Below the pieces are notes generated by a model, which saw only the letters and a list, made by a program, of their open reading frames with translations, was not told where the DNA came from and did no database searches. Positions 34,240-44,885 of a DNA stretch of 64,000 bases are shown piece by piece. How positions within the stretch are numbered: the stretch's first letter is position 1; every line of letters starts with the position of its first letter. The DNA is from Vombatus ursinus. Its lineage: Eukaryota > Chordata > Mammalia > Diprotodontia > Vombatidae. The translations under genes and the position numbers were made by a program. The DNA lies in the NCBI RefSeq assembly GCF_900497805.2, contig NW_020947390.1, forward strand, positions 2,817,145 through 2,881,144. The letters are read 5' to 3'.

Positions 34240-34395
34240 AGGTTTGGTTGCTACTTATGCCACTTCGTACTTATGTGACTCTGAGCATACAATTTAGCTT
34301 CTCTGGGCCTCTGTTTCCACATTTGTAAAAGAAGATGGAGGAACTGGATTAGATGACCTCAAAGGTCCAGTACAGCTCTAAATGTATGATCATAT
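34240..34395 (+). mobile_element. MIR-type SINE with L3-like tail
   Basis: 'tatgtgactctgagcataca' then 'cctctgtttccacatttgta' and the L3/CR1-like terminus 'gaactggattagatgacctc' with 'tagtaa'-free end 'cagctctaaatgtatgatc'. 3' end complete. A weaker copy of the tail is at about 48118-48190. Confidence 0.75.
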
Positions 34396-35364
34396 AATCA
34401 TTAAGGTTACTGTGAAGAATTATATTTTCAATTGAATAATGTTATTTTCAGAGATTTGTGTTTGCTATTTTTCCAGCAAAACTGTCTGTTTATACAGTGA
34501 GGGTCAGTATGCCAAATGTCCAGTTTTTAATTTTTAAGAAGATCCTGTAATCTATGAAATTTGGCCATAAAATTTTAAAGAAATGAATGCCTTTGGTGGA
34601 TAAAAAAGAACTATTTATAATAGGACCAGAGTATGAAAAGATCATAAGTTGATACAGAATAAAAATACTAGGGCTGTAGTCTCCTGCCTATTTGAAAAAC
34701 AAGGGAAAAGTGTCAATCAGCCTCATTATCAGTTGTTACTGATGTTTCTAACTATTATGTTATTGTAAACCATAATTCATAGATTTAACCAAAGGTTAGC
34801 ATCAAAATAATTAAAAAAACATTTCTATACTTTAGGTATAGAATCAGTTTCAGATAGCTCTTTCAAATCCCCAAAGTTTATATAATTAAAAATCATGATA
34901 TTTCCAGGAATCTTTTTTTAACATGAAAATATTTATGATATTTACACAGTAATACAGCACTGCAAGAAACTTAACATAGTTAATAACATCTTGTGCCTTT
35001 ATAGAAACAAAGCTTGCAATATTTATGTTGAAGATAATGCAATTTTAACCCGGAAAGTTCCTGATAGGTAGAATGAGACTCACAAATCACTGACAGAATA
35101 ATAATTAAAATGCCTGCTTTTAATTTCTTTTGAAGTTTGTGCATCATCTCAATCACATCCATGCAAAATACTCCAAAACTTTTTTTTGAATAATGTAGAA
35201 ATCTAATACAGAGCAAGAAAACCATATGACTTGGTTGACAAATACTAAGGATTAGTCACAGAAATGCATATTCTGTTATCCTGAAAGAATTTGGTTTAAT
35301 CACTGAAATGTAAAAATTGTAACTTTTTCAAAAAACGGTTCACCATAATTTATAATTTTTTAAG
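34396..35364. other. No recognisable feature
   Basis: Almost 1 kb with no coding frame above background, no RNA gene and no repeat I can identify. Confidence 0.4.
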
Positions 35365-36096
35365 TTACAGAATCACAGAATATTAGAGACGGAAAACACC
35401 CAGGAAACCATCCAGTTTAGCCTGTATCCAAACAAAAGTCAGCACTAAAGTATGTGATACCAGGTATCCACCAATATTTAACTGAAGACCTCTAGTAAGA
35501 GTGGACTCACTACTTCCAGCAGTAGCTATTCTACCTCTGGAAATTTTCAGTTTTCAAAAAGTTTTTCCTTGCATCAAACTTAAATCTGCTTCCTTTAAAT
35601 TTTGACCCATTGCTCTACTTCTGCCATCTGGGGCAAAGCAGAAGTTCTACATGGCAGCTTTTCTGATATCCTGAAGATAACTGATTTGTATATTTGTATA
35701 TCCTAAATCTCCTTTTTCTCGAGTCTAAACCAAATATCTTTGGTTCTTTCAGCCAGTCTTCATATGGCATAAAGCAATAGTATTTCACTAGATCTCCTTC
35801 CTCTGTATATTCTCTAGTTTATTATTGTTCTCTCCAAAAATGTGGAGACTGAAACAGCACACTACTCCAAACTAGGGCATAAGTAAAACAGGACTGTCAC
35901 TGACCTAGTCCTAGATGATTTGTTTCACTTAGTACAATCTAATTACCTTTTATTTCTTTAATAACACATTTTTTACTTATGTTGAGTTTGCACTCTATTA
36001 AAATCCCTAAATCTTTCCCAGATATATTACTGGCTAGTAAAGTTTTTCCTATTTTATATTCATGGAGCTGACTTTTTGAACCCAAGTGTAAAACTT

Positions 36097-36352
36097 TTTT
36101 GTTGCTCAGTCACTTCAGTCATGTCTGACTCTTCATGACCCCATTTGGAGTTTTCTTAGTAGAGATACTAGAATGGTTTACCATTTCCTTCTCCAGCTTA
36201 TTTTACAGATGAGAAACTGAGGTAAACAAGATTAAGTGACTTGCCCAGAGTCATAGAGCTAGTAAGTGTCTGAGGCCAGATTTGAACTCAGGAAGATGAG
36301 TCTTCTTGACTTCAAGTCCAACACCCTATCCACTGTGCCACATAGCTGTCCT
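36097..36352 (-). mobile_element. MAR1-like SINE (left of a pair)
   Basis: Tail at left ('gttgctcagtcacttcagtc', 'catgaccccatttggagttt', 'ccatttccttctccagctta'), CORE and tRNA head at right ending near 36352. Close to the family consensus. Confidence 0.92.
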
Positions 36353-36490
36353 CCAAAAAGAGAACTACTGATTCATTATTTACAACTTCCAAGAGCAAAG
36401 AAACAATGGGTCTTTCACTAACTGGCACGGGAGGTGGGATCTTCACCACATTCTTTCCAATTGCTTCTTACCTCCTGGTATGAAAGGAAA
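36353..36490. other. 138-bp spacer between paired MAR1 SINEs, not L3
   Basis: The spacer is not part of the interrupted L3, whose text continues directly across the whole block. It resembles no repeat I know. It may be a transduced flank or filler carried in with the SINEs. Confidence 0.6.
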
Positions 36491-36712
36491 GTTGTTGTTG
36501 TTTAGTTGTATCTGACTCTTCATAACCCCATGAACCATGCTGTCAATGAAGTTTTCCATGCAAAGATGCTAAAATGATTTGCCATTTCTTTTTTCCAGTA
36601 GATTGAGGCAAACAGAGTTATACAGCTAGTAAGTGGCTGAAGCCAGATTTAAATTCAGGCTTTCTTGACTCCAGGCCCAGTGCTTTATCCACTGAGCCAC
36701 CTAGCTACCTTA
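36491..36712 (-). mobile_element. MAR1-like SINE (right of a pair), BovB-like tail variant
   Basis: Tail 'ttgttgttgtttagttgtat' with 'gactcttcataaccccatga' then 'accatgctgtcaatgaagtt' is closer to the BovB 3' end than the other MAR1 copies here; head ends near 36710. TAAAACTT at 36089-36096 and 36713-36720 brackets the pair plus spacer as one unit. Confidence 0.88.
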
Positions 36713-37431
36713 TAAAACTTTAAACTTGTCCTTATTAAATTAATTTTATTAGTTATGGCCAAATATTTTAGTCTGTTGAGATATATTTTAGATCCTGAAT
36801 ACCATATACCATTTTAGCTAATCCACTCTACCCACCACTGCTTCCAAACTTTGTATCATATGCATATTTGAGAAATGTGATATCTGTATCTCATCCAAGC
36901 TATTGATATCAAACTTAAACAGCTCAAGATCACACACAGATTCCTATGGCAATGTACTAGAGACCCTTCCAAGTTAACACTGACTCCTTAATGGCTACTC
37001 TTTTGGTCCAGTTATATAACTTGTTCCAAATTCACCTAATGAAATTACTGCATAACTCTTATTTCATTGTTTTATTCACAGCATGAAAAAAAATTGTCAC
37101 AGGTTCTGCTAAAATCTAAGTGTAACAGATTTACAACATTCTCTTGATCTAAGTCTAATATACCTAGTAAAAAAAATATGAGGTCAGTATGGCATGATCC
37201 TTCTTAATAAAACCATGTGGATTCCATATGAGCACTACTTCCTTTTTTAGTTATTCATTTATGATGTTTTCAATAATATTTTCTGGGATTTTGCTAGAAA
37301 TCAAAGTCAAGCTCACTGGCCTATAGTTTGAAGTTGCTATTGTCTTTTGCTTTAAAAAAATTGGATATTTGCCTTGATCTAGTACTTTGTTATTTCTCCT
37401 ATTTTCCATGATCTTTAAATATTATTGAGAG

Positions 37432-38456
37432 TGGCTCAGAAGGGCAGAGCCAACATGGCAGAATAGAAGAAGCAATCCAGTCAAGCTCTCCCAACATTCC
37501 CCTTGAAACAACTTTAAAAAAGATTGTCAAAACAAACTCTAGAGAGGAACACAGCTAATAAACACAGGTCAGGGTGAGAATTTTTTATAATCTAAGACAA
37601 CTTAGGAGGTCAGAAAGAAAGATCTGTCACAAAGGATAGAGGCTGGACCAGAGCCCACAGGCATGGAACACCAGTGGTAGGATGAGGTGGTGGCAACAGA
37701 AGCAGCAACAGCTTTTGGAGCTCTCAAGTCAGAGATGGTAAGAGGTCCTGGCACCTGGTCAGAAAGAGATTATAGGGGACCCATGTGTTAACACTTGACA
37801 CAGGAACAGATGCCATTTGGCAAATCCATTGCCTATACTCACTTCTGCATCATAGCTCAAGGTCAGAGAGGAACATTTTCAGTTAAGAGGGAACAGGGTC
37901 CTTGAGGAGCAATAGCATTTGTAGCTGCAGGGGATCAGGGGCCCTTCCTGGGTAAAAACCAGTGCATAGAGTAGGTGAGCAGCATTCACATCTCTCCCAA
38001 GCTCATACTACTTCAGAAGCTTAGGACAGGCCCCCACACATAAAACCCTCCTTACAAGTGAGTAGAATCCAACTTTAACATAAATTCAAAATAAAGAAAT
38101 AGGCTGGAAAAATGAGCAAACAACAAAAAAGAACCTGATAATAGGTAGCTACTATGGCAATAGGGAAGCTCATAACACAAACACAGATTAAAACATGAAA
38201 ATAGCTATAAGCAAAGCCTCAAAGAAAAATATAAATAGGAAACAAACCCAACAAGAATTACTGGAAGAGCTAAAGAAAGAGCTAAGAGTGGTAGAGGGAA
38301 AGCTGGAAGAAGATATGAGAATGATGTAATAAAATTATGAAGAGATTTAACAACTAATACTGAAGAAAATACCTTTAAAAGAGAATTGACCAAATGGCAA
38401 AACAGGCACAAAAATTGACTCAAGAAAAGAACTTAAAAAGCACAATTGAACAAATA
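37432..38456 (+). mobile_element. L1/HAL1-type 5' fragment (5' UTR and ORF1 N-terminus)
   Basis: Starts 'gggcagagccaacatggcag', the same 5' terminus type as 22719 and 42299. ORF1 begins near 38112 (atgagcaaacaacaaaaaag). The coiled-coil region near 38380-38450 is the last recognisable part. It lacks a 3' end and abuts an antisense L1, so it was cut by a later deletion or rearrangement. The antisense ORF of the other two copies is not kept here. Confidence 0.8.
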
Positions 38457-39214
38457 AAAAAAGTACTGCTATAAATATTTTAGTGTGTGTAGGGGCATTC
38501 TTCTTTTTGACAGTGTTTTTGAAGAATTAGCTCAGTAAAGGAGTCTCTGGTTCAAAGTGTGTTTACATCTTTCTTAGTCACTTTATTTGCATAATTACTA
38601 ATTGCTTTCCAAAAATGATTGCATTATCTCATAGTTCCACCAACAATGTATTAATGTGCTTATCATTCCAGAACCATTCCAACATTGACTATTGGTGTTT
38701 TTTTTCAGCTTTACCAACTTGCAGGGTGTAAGGTAAAAACCTCAGGGTTATTTTCACTTATATTTCTCTTTAGTGATTGGGAGCATTCTTTCATGTGGTT
38801 GTGACTACTTTGCAATTTTTTTGAGAGCTGTTCATGATTTTTGGATACTTATCTATTGGAGAATGGCTATTATTTGTATATGTGTATATGCATGTATGTA
38901 TGTGTATGTATTTTTTATATGTCTTGGATACCAAACCCTTATCAGAGAAATCTGATTCAAATATTTCCCCCCCATTTAAATGTTTCTTTTTTATCTTAGG
39001 TACATTAATTTTATCTACATATTTCAGTTTCATGTAATCAATTTATCTATTTTATATTTTCTAATTACCTTTATCTCTTGTTTGGTTAAGAAGACATTTC
39101 ATTCCCATAGCTATGAGAAATATATGATCTCTTCCTCTCCTATTTTTTTTCCAGTATGATCATTAATATTATGATTATGTATGCATTTAGAATATATTTT
39201 AGAATATGGTTTAA
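38457..39214 (-). mobile_element. Old L1, part 1 (ORF2 C-terminal region)
   Basis: Antisense words 'actgctataaatattttagt', 'ttccaccaacaatgtattaa', 'tctattggagaatggctatt' and 'ttaccaacttgcagggtgta' follow L1 ORF2 order. It runs out at 'atggtttaaggtgttg' and continues after the RTE-like insertion at 43445. Confidence 0.8.
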
Positions 39215-40190
39215 GGTGTTGCACTGTACATCAATTCCAGAATGGCATGCTTGTCTGGGTTCTGGATAATGTGCAATATTCTTGTGCTTTCCCAGTTACC
39301 AATGGAATGAAACTAGGCTGCGTACTTGCTCCCATGCTTTTTATTTTTTTATTTATTTTATTTTTAAAATTTATTTATTTTTATTTTTCAACATTCACTT
39401 CCATAAGATTTTGAGTTCCAAATTTTCACCCCTTCTTGCACCTCCCACACCCCAAGATGGCATGCATTCTGAATGCCCCTTCCCCTAATCTGCCCTCCCT
39501 TCTGTCTCTCCTTCCCTTCGCCTTCTATTTTCCTGTAGGGCAGGATAGATTTCTGTACCCCATTTCCTATATTTCTTATTTCCCAGTTGTTTGTGAAAAC
39601 ATTTTTTAAAGCATGTGTTTTTAAAACTTTGGGTTATAAATTTTCTCCCTTCCTCCCTCCCCACCCACGCTCATTGAAAAGGCAAGCAACTCAATACAGG
39701 TTATACATTTGCAGTTATGCAAAACACTTCTTTAGTAGTCATGTTGTGAAAAACTAACTCTATTTCCCTTAATCCTATTCTGCCCCCCATTTATTCTATT
39801 CTTTCTTTTGATCCTGTCCCTCCTCAGAAGTGTTTGCTTCTGATTACCCCATGTCCCAATCTGTCCTCCCCTCTACCATCCCCCTGCTCTCTTGTCCCCT
39901 TCCCCCCCATTTTCCTGTAGAGTAAGATAGATTTCCATACCCAATTGAGTGTGTATGTTATTCCCTCCTTAAGCCAAATCTAATGAGAATAAGATTCACT
40001 CATTCCCTCTCACCTTTCCCTGTTTCCCCATTTCCCCTCCACTGTGAGAGCCTCTTTTTTCTGTTTTTTTTGTGAGATAATTTACCCCGTTCTACCTCTC
40101 CCTTTCTCCTTCTCTCAGTATAATCCTCTCTCACCAGTTAATTTTATTCTCCAGATACCACCCCTTCATCTTCAACTCACCCTGTGTCCT

Positions 40191-40241
40191 CTATCTATCT
40201 ATCTATCTATCCATTGATCTATCTATCTATCTATCTATCTA
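40191..40241. repeat. (TATC)n microsatellite in HAL1-like spacer
   Basis: A tandem CTAT/ATCT run interrupted once by 'ccattgatct'. Lies in the inter-ORF spacer. Confidence 0.92.
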
Positions 40242-40306
40242 TACATACATATAATTTTTCCCTCCAACTACCCTAATACTGACAAAGGTCTCATGAGTTA
40301 CAAATA

Positions 40307-41461
40307 TCATCTTTCCATGCAGGAATGTGAACAGTTTAACCTTAGTAAGTCTCTTATGATTTCTCTTTCCTGTTTACCTCTTGATGTTCCACTTGAGTCT
40401 TGTATTTGAAAGTCAAATTTTCTATTTAGCTCTGTTCTTTTAATCAAGAATGCTTGAAAGTCCTCTGTTTCACTGAATGACCATTTTTTCCCCTGAAGGA
40501 TTATACTCAGTTTTGCTGGGTAGGTGATTCTTGGTTGTAATCCTATCTCCTTTGCCCTCTGGAACATTATTCCGTGCCCTGTGATCCTTTAATGTAGAAG
40601 CTGCTAAATCTTGTGTTATCCTGATTGTGTTTCCACAATACTTGAATTGTTTCTTTCTAGCTGCTTGCAATATTTTCTCCTTCACCTGGGAACTCTGGAA
40701 TTTGGCTACAATATTCCTAGGAGTTTTCCTTTGGGGATCTCTTTCAGGAGGAGATCAGTGGATTCCTTCAATTTCTATTTTGCCCTCTGGTTCTAAAATA
40801 TCAGGGCAGTTTTCCTTGATAATTTCTTGAAAGATGATATCTAAGCTCTTTTTTTGATCATGGCTTTCAGATAGTCCAATAATTTTTAAATTCTCTCTCC
40901 TGGACCTATTTTCCAGGTCAGTTATTTTTCCAATGAGATATTTCACATTGTTTTCTAATTTTTCATTCTTTTGGATTTGTTTTGCAGTATCTTGATTTCT
41001 CATAAAGTCACTAGCTTCCAATTGCTCTATTCTAATTTTTAAGGAAGTATTTTCTTCAGTAAGCTTTTGGACTTCCTTTTCCATTTAGCCAGTTTTGCTT
41101 TTTAGAGCATTCTTCTCCTCATTGGCTTTTTGGACCTCTTTTGCCAATTGGGTTAGGCTGTTTTTTAAGGTGTTATTTTCTTCAGTATTTTTTGGGTCTC
41201 CTTTAGCAAGCTGTTGACTTGTTTTTCATGATTTTCTTACATCATTCTCATTTCTCTTCCCAGTTTTTCCTCTACCTCTCTTACTTGCTTCTCAAAATAC
41301 TTTTTGAGATCTTCCAAGGCCTGGGACTGATTCATATTTTTGTTGGAGGCTTTGGATATAGGAGATTTGACTTTGTTGTCTTCTTCTGGTTGTATGTTTT
41401 GATCTTCTTTGTTACCAAAAAAAGATTCTATGGTCTGATACTTTTTGCAAGGTTTGCTCAT
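40307..41461 (-). pseudogene. HAL1-like ORF1 remnant, nearly readable
   Basis: ATG at 41461-41459 (MSKPCKKYQTIESFFGNKED). The N-terminal frame reaches about 41237, then a break; the coiled coil and RRM are open at 40755-41084 (109 codons: VQKLTEENTSLKIRIEQLEA, LENRSRRENLKIIGLSESHD). A stop precedes the C-terminal domain, which is partly open at 40470-40685 (MKEKILQAARKKQFKYCGNT, ITQDLAASTLKDH) with the last part in 40307-40567. Fewer breaks than in copy 1. Confidence 0.9.
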
Positions 41462-41609
41462 GATTCCAGCCAATTACTTGAGTTATAAACTCTTTGTTAA
41501 GGTAGAGGTCTGCTTCCAATGTGGAGAATGTACTGTCCCAAGCTTCAGGGGTTTGTGCATCTTTTTTCAGAGCTATTACTAGGTACCTGTAAATTTTCAG
41601 TTTTTCCAA
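41412..41609 (-). other. Upstream ORF overlapping the HAL1 ORF1 start
   Basis: A 65-codon sense frame begins 148 bp before the ORF1 ATG and ends 50 bp inside ORF1 in another phase. It reads AWDSTFSTLEADLYLNKEF and QVIGWNHEQT. The same phase in the other copy (about 23500-23610) reads AWESTLSTLEAEPYLNKEL and QVIGWEHEQT, so the peptide is retained in both, though there without a visible upstream Met. It may be a leader uORF or chance. Confidence 0.4.
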
Positions 41610-41664
41610 GGTGGTATGATAAAGGATGAGGTGTTTACTCCTTTCCTAGCTTGTGCTCTGGTCT

Positions 41665-41952
41665 ATGAGTGACCACAAGCAATCTTTTCTGTCTGGGAAC
41701 TGTGAGGAGGATTTCCTCTCCACCACCACTACAAGCTCCACCACACCAATGCTCCTCCTTGCCCCAGGACTGCCACCCAGAACTGTGACCCAGATCCAAG
41801 CACAGGCAAAGCAAGAGAATCCTGCACCAGCAAAGATATCCCTGAAATCCCCCTCTGATCAGCCACTCAATTCCCCCTCAGTCTGTGGGCAGGAAGCTCA
41901 GGAAGCACGCTCCGCCCCAGGGCAGCACTCAGAAACTAGAGCTGGGACCTAG
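41665..41952 (+). other. 95-codon antisense ORF in HAL1-like 5' UTR
   Basis: Counterpart of 23111-23395 on the antisense strand of copy 2. The MSDHK start lies 204 bp from the ORF1 ATG; a further Met four codons upstream opens the frame at 41653. Shared core: NCEED, RTVTQIQAQAKQENP. Open to 41952. Function unknown; compare primate L1 ORF0. Confidence 0.45.
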
Positions 41953-42299
41953 CTTCTCTCTCACCACAAAAACAGACTTTTCCCCACTGACCTTCTAAGT
42001 TGTCTTTGTTGTTTGTGGGTTGAGAGGTCTGGAAACTGCCACAGCTGCCCACAAATCAGTCCTCTGAGGCCTGCTCCAGGTTCTCTGACCATGCTCCTCT
42101 CCTAGCCCGGAGTGATATACCTTTCCAATCAGCCATCCAGGCTGTCTTGGGCAGGAAATTTGTTTCACTCTGTCTTTTTTGCGGGTTCTGCTGCTTTAGA
42201 ATTTGTTTAGAGCCAATTTTTTTTACAGGTATTTGGAGGGGTTTGGGGAGAGCTCAAGCAAGTCACTGCTTTCACTCTGCCATATTGGCTCCACCTCCA

Positions 42300-43372
42300 C
42301 TCCCATGCTTTTTAGCATGATGTTTTCAATCATGTTGTCAAATGCTTTCAATGAGGATGAACTCGGTATCAAAGTCAGCTTCCACACTGATGGTAAATTC
42401 TTCAACTTGAAAAGACTACAAACCAAGACCAAAGTGGAGGGAGTGTTGGTACATGATTTTTTGTTTGCACTCAATGCAGCCTCTGAAGCTGAGATGCAAC
42501 AAAGTATGGATTGATTCTCTGTGCTTATGTTAATTCTGGCCTAACAATTAACACCAAGAAAACACAGGTGCTCCATAAGCCACCACCACACCATCCATAC
42601 ATGGAAGCATCAGTTACAGCAAATAGAAAAGTTTTGAATGCTGTGGTATAAGTTCACTTGCCTTGGTAGTATACTTTCCAGGGATGTACACATTAGTAAT
42701 GAGGTTGATGCAATCATTGCCAGAGCTAGCTGTGTTTGGGGGGCTCAGAAGGAAAGTATGGAAGAGAAAAGGTATTAGACTAACTACCAAACTGAAGGTC
42801 TACAGAGCTGTTGTGCTGACCTCATTGTTGTATGCCTGTGAAATCTGGATAGTATACAAACGCCATGCCAGGAAACTGAATTGCTTCCATTTGGATTGTG
42901 TTAGGAAGATTCTGAAGATCACCTGACAGGATAAGATACCAAACACTGAGGTCCTTTCTTGAACTAAACTGCCAAGTATTCAAACTGTACTTCAGAGACT
43001 GCACCTCCAATGGGCTGGCCATATAGTTCAAATGCAAAATGTGCACTTGCCAAAATGACTTTATGAAGAACTCGGAGCAATTGTGGTCAGAAGACACAAT
43101 ACAAGTACACTCTCAAGGTCTCTCTTAAGAACTTTGGAATTGATTGTGTGATGTGTGAGACACCGGCACAAGTCTGCTCAGTATGGCATGCCCATATCAG
43201 AAAAGGTGCTGTGCTCTCTAAGCAAAGCAGAATTGAAACAGCTCAAGAGAAATGCAAGATACACAGACTTAGAGAATCCACCCCAAAGGTTCACACAGAC
43301 TATTTGTGTCCAACCTGTGGTAGAACATTCCGAGCTCATATTGGTCTGATCAGCCACAGTTGGATACACTAA
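42300..43372 (+). pseudogene. RTE-like RT C-terminal half and CCHH finger
   Basis: After the insert: 'MMFSIMLSNAFNEDELGIKV' (about 42320), motif C region now FLFALNAASEAEMQQSMD with the Asp pair lost, then LTTKLKVYRAVVLTSLLYA and CVRKILKIT (42770-42926). The 75-codon frame 43148-43372 ends in a clean zinc finger, LCPTCGRTFRAHIGLISHSW then IH: C-x2-C-x12-H-x3-H. Such a terminal finger is typical of these LINE proteins and is not a host zinc-finger gene. Confidence 0.85.
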
Positions 43373-44084
43373 AACTTGACTATAGCATAGTGATGTCATT
43401 TTGGTCCTCTTCAAAAATGAAGGACGACAACAACAACAATAAGAAGCCTGATTTCTGTCAGTCTACTTTCCAGTTTTCCCAGCAGTTTTTATCAAATAAA
43501 AATTTTCCCCTTAGGTAATTTGTTTTCCACTTCATCAAGCACTGGATAATTTCCATTATTTCTGATTTTCCTTTAATATTTTTCATTATCTATTTTTTTA
43601 AACCAATACCAAATAACTTTGATGACTGCTGCTTTATAACATAGTTTGATGTATGGAAGCACCATTTCCTTTTTTTGTCCATACTTTTTTTTTTACAATT
43701 TCTCTTGATATTCTAGAATGTTTTGTTTTTTTTACAAATAAATTTTTATTTTTATCAAGTTCTATAAAGTATCCCCTTGACAATTTGATTGGTATAACAT
43801 TTAAAATGTAAATTAACTTTGGAACTATTGTATTTTTTATTATATTTGCACAGATGACCCATGAGCATCAAATATTCCTCCAGCTAATTAAGTTGTTTTT
43901 ACTTTAAAGAGAACTTTGTAGTGGAATCTATACAAGTCCTATATGTGTTTTGGTAGGTTGATCCCCAAATATTTTATGTTTTTTGTAGTTATTTGGAATG
44001 TTATTTCCCTTGCTATTTTTGCTTTCTGGATTTTGATCTTTGCTTTTTTTGCATTTTATTTTTTTTGCAATTACTTAATTCTTT

Positions 44085-44217
44085 TAGGTTTTGAAAAGTG
44101 ATTTACATATATTATCTTACTTTTTCCTCACAACAACCCTGGGATGCAAATGCTATTATTAGTACCATTTTACAGAAAGGAAACTGAGAATGAAAAAGTT
44201 TCCATGACTTGCCCAAG
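44085..44217 (-). mobile_element. MIR-type SINE fragment
   Basis: Antisense MIR words 'tcctcacaacaaccctggga', 'accattttacagaaaggaaa' and 'catgacttgcccaaggtt' in order; the head is cut. Confidence 0.75.
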
Positions 44218-44224
44218 GTTGTTG

Positions 44225-44885
44225 TTGTCCTTCATTTTCTTTTTCTTCACTTAATAATATTTTATTTTTTTCCAGTTACATGTAAGATAGTTTAACATTC
44301 ATTTTTATAATATTTTGAGTTCCATGTTTTTTCTTCCAACCTCCTTCCTCTCCCCCCATCCAAGATAGCAAACAATCTGATATAAGCTATACATATACAA
44401 TCATATCAAACTTATTTCCAAATTAGTCATGTTGTGAAAGAAGAATCAGAACAAAAGGGGAAAACCACATGAAAGAAAAAACAAAAAAAGAGAAAATAGT
44501 ATGCTTCGATCTGCATTCAGACTCTAGTTCTTTCTCTGGATGTGAATAGCATTTTTCATCATGAGTCTTTTGAAATTGTCTTAATCATTGTATTGTAGAA
44601 CTAAGTCTATCAAAGTTGATCATCACACAATGTTGCTGTTACTGCTTACAATGTTCTCCTGTTTGTGCTCACTTCACTCAGCATCAGTTCACGTAAGTCA
44701 TTCAGGTTTTCTTCTGAAATCTGCCTGCTCATCATTTCTTATAGCATAATAGTATTCAATTACATTCATATACCACAATGTGTTCAGACATTCCTCAAAT
44801 GATGGGACATCCCCTCAATTTCCAGTTCTTTGCTACCACGAAAGAGTTGTTATTAGTATTTTTGTATATGTGAGTCCATTTTTTT
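44225..44885 (-). mobile_element. L1 3' end inserted in old L1
   Basis: 3' UTR ('acattcatttttataatatt', 'tccatccaagatagcaaaca'-type text near 44340-44380) and ORF2 C-terminus to 'ttgctaccacgaaagagttg', after which the older L1 resumes at about 44886. 5' truncated. Confidence 0.8.

Larger units (their letters stand above)
35365..37431 (-). mobile_element. L3/CR1-clade LINE, long antisense copy
   Basis: Starts on plus with the antisense 3' terminus ('agaatcacagaatattagag'), then 'catcaaacttaaatctgctt', 'ctgccatctggggcaaagca', 'gtttgcactctattaaaatc', 'gcaatgtactagagaccctt', 'aaatcaaagtcaagctcact' and 'ggcctatagtttgaag', the antisense order of the CR1/L3 3' UTR and RT C-terminal half. A block at 36097-36712 (two MAR1 SINEs and a spacer) interrupts it: L3 text leaves at 'gtgtaaaactt' and resumes at 'taaaactttaaacttgtcc'. 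No usable frame left. Confidence 0.88.
39344..42299 (-). mobile_element. HAL1-like half-L1, copy 2, with perfect 15-bp TSD
   Basis: Bounded by identical CTCCCATGCTTTTTA at 39329-39343 and 42300-42314. On minus: 5' UTR ('gtggagccaatatggcagag' at 42299), ORF1 (41461 down to about 40310), purine-rich spacer (about 40300-39530) and 3' UTR with the L1 terminus near 39390. ORF2 is absent. About 2.96 kb, same plan as 22719-25372. The intact duplication suggests it is among the youngest insertions here. Confidence 0.92.
39215..43440 (+). mobile_element. RTE-like LINE copy 2, 5' truncated, split by a HAL1-like element
   Basis: Enters at the RT ('ccagaatggcatgcttgtct'; FPVTNGMKLGCVLAPMLF near 39285-39340), is split by the insert 39344-42299, resumes at 42300 in the same codon region, and ends with 'ttttggtcctcttcaaaaat' and a gacaacaacaacaataa tail, the 3' end of the family. 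It aligns base for base with copy 1 (2290-2160 on minus) across the split. It lies inside an old L1. Confidence 0.88.

Noticed and set aside
40191-40241. Short regular repeats as a possible CRISPR array
   Set aside because: A tetranucleotide microsatellite without spacers; vertebrate context.
43148-43372. Frame with a clean C2H2 zinc finger, as a host zinc-finger gene
   Set aside because: It is the normal C-terminus of the RTE-like LINE protein, in sense with RT remnants just upstream and followed by the LINE 3' end.
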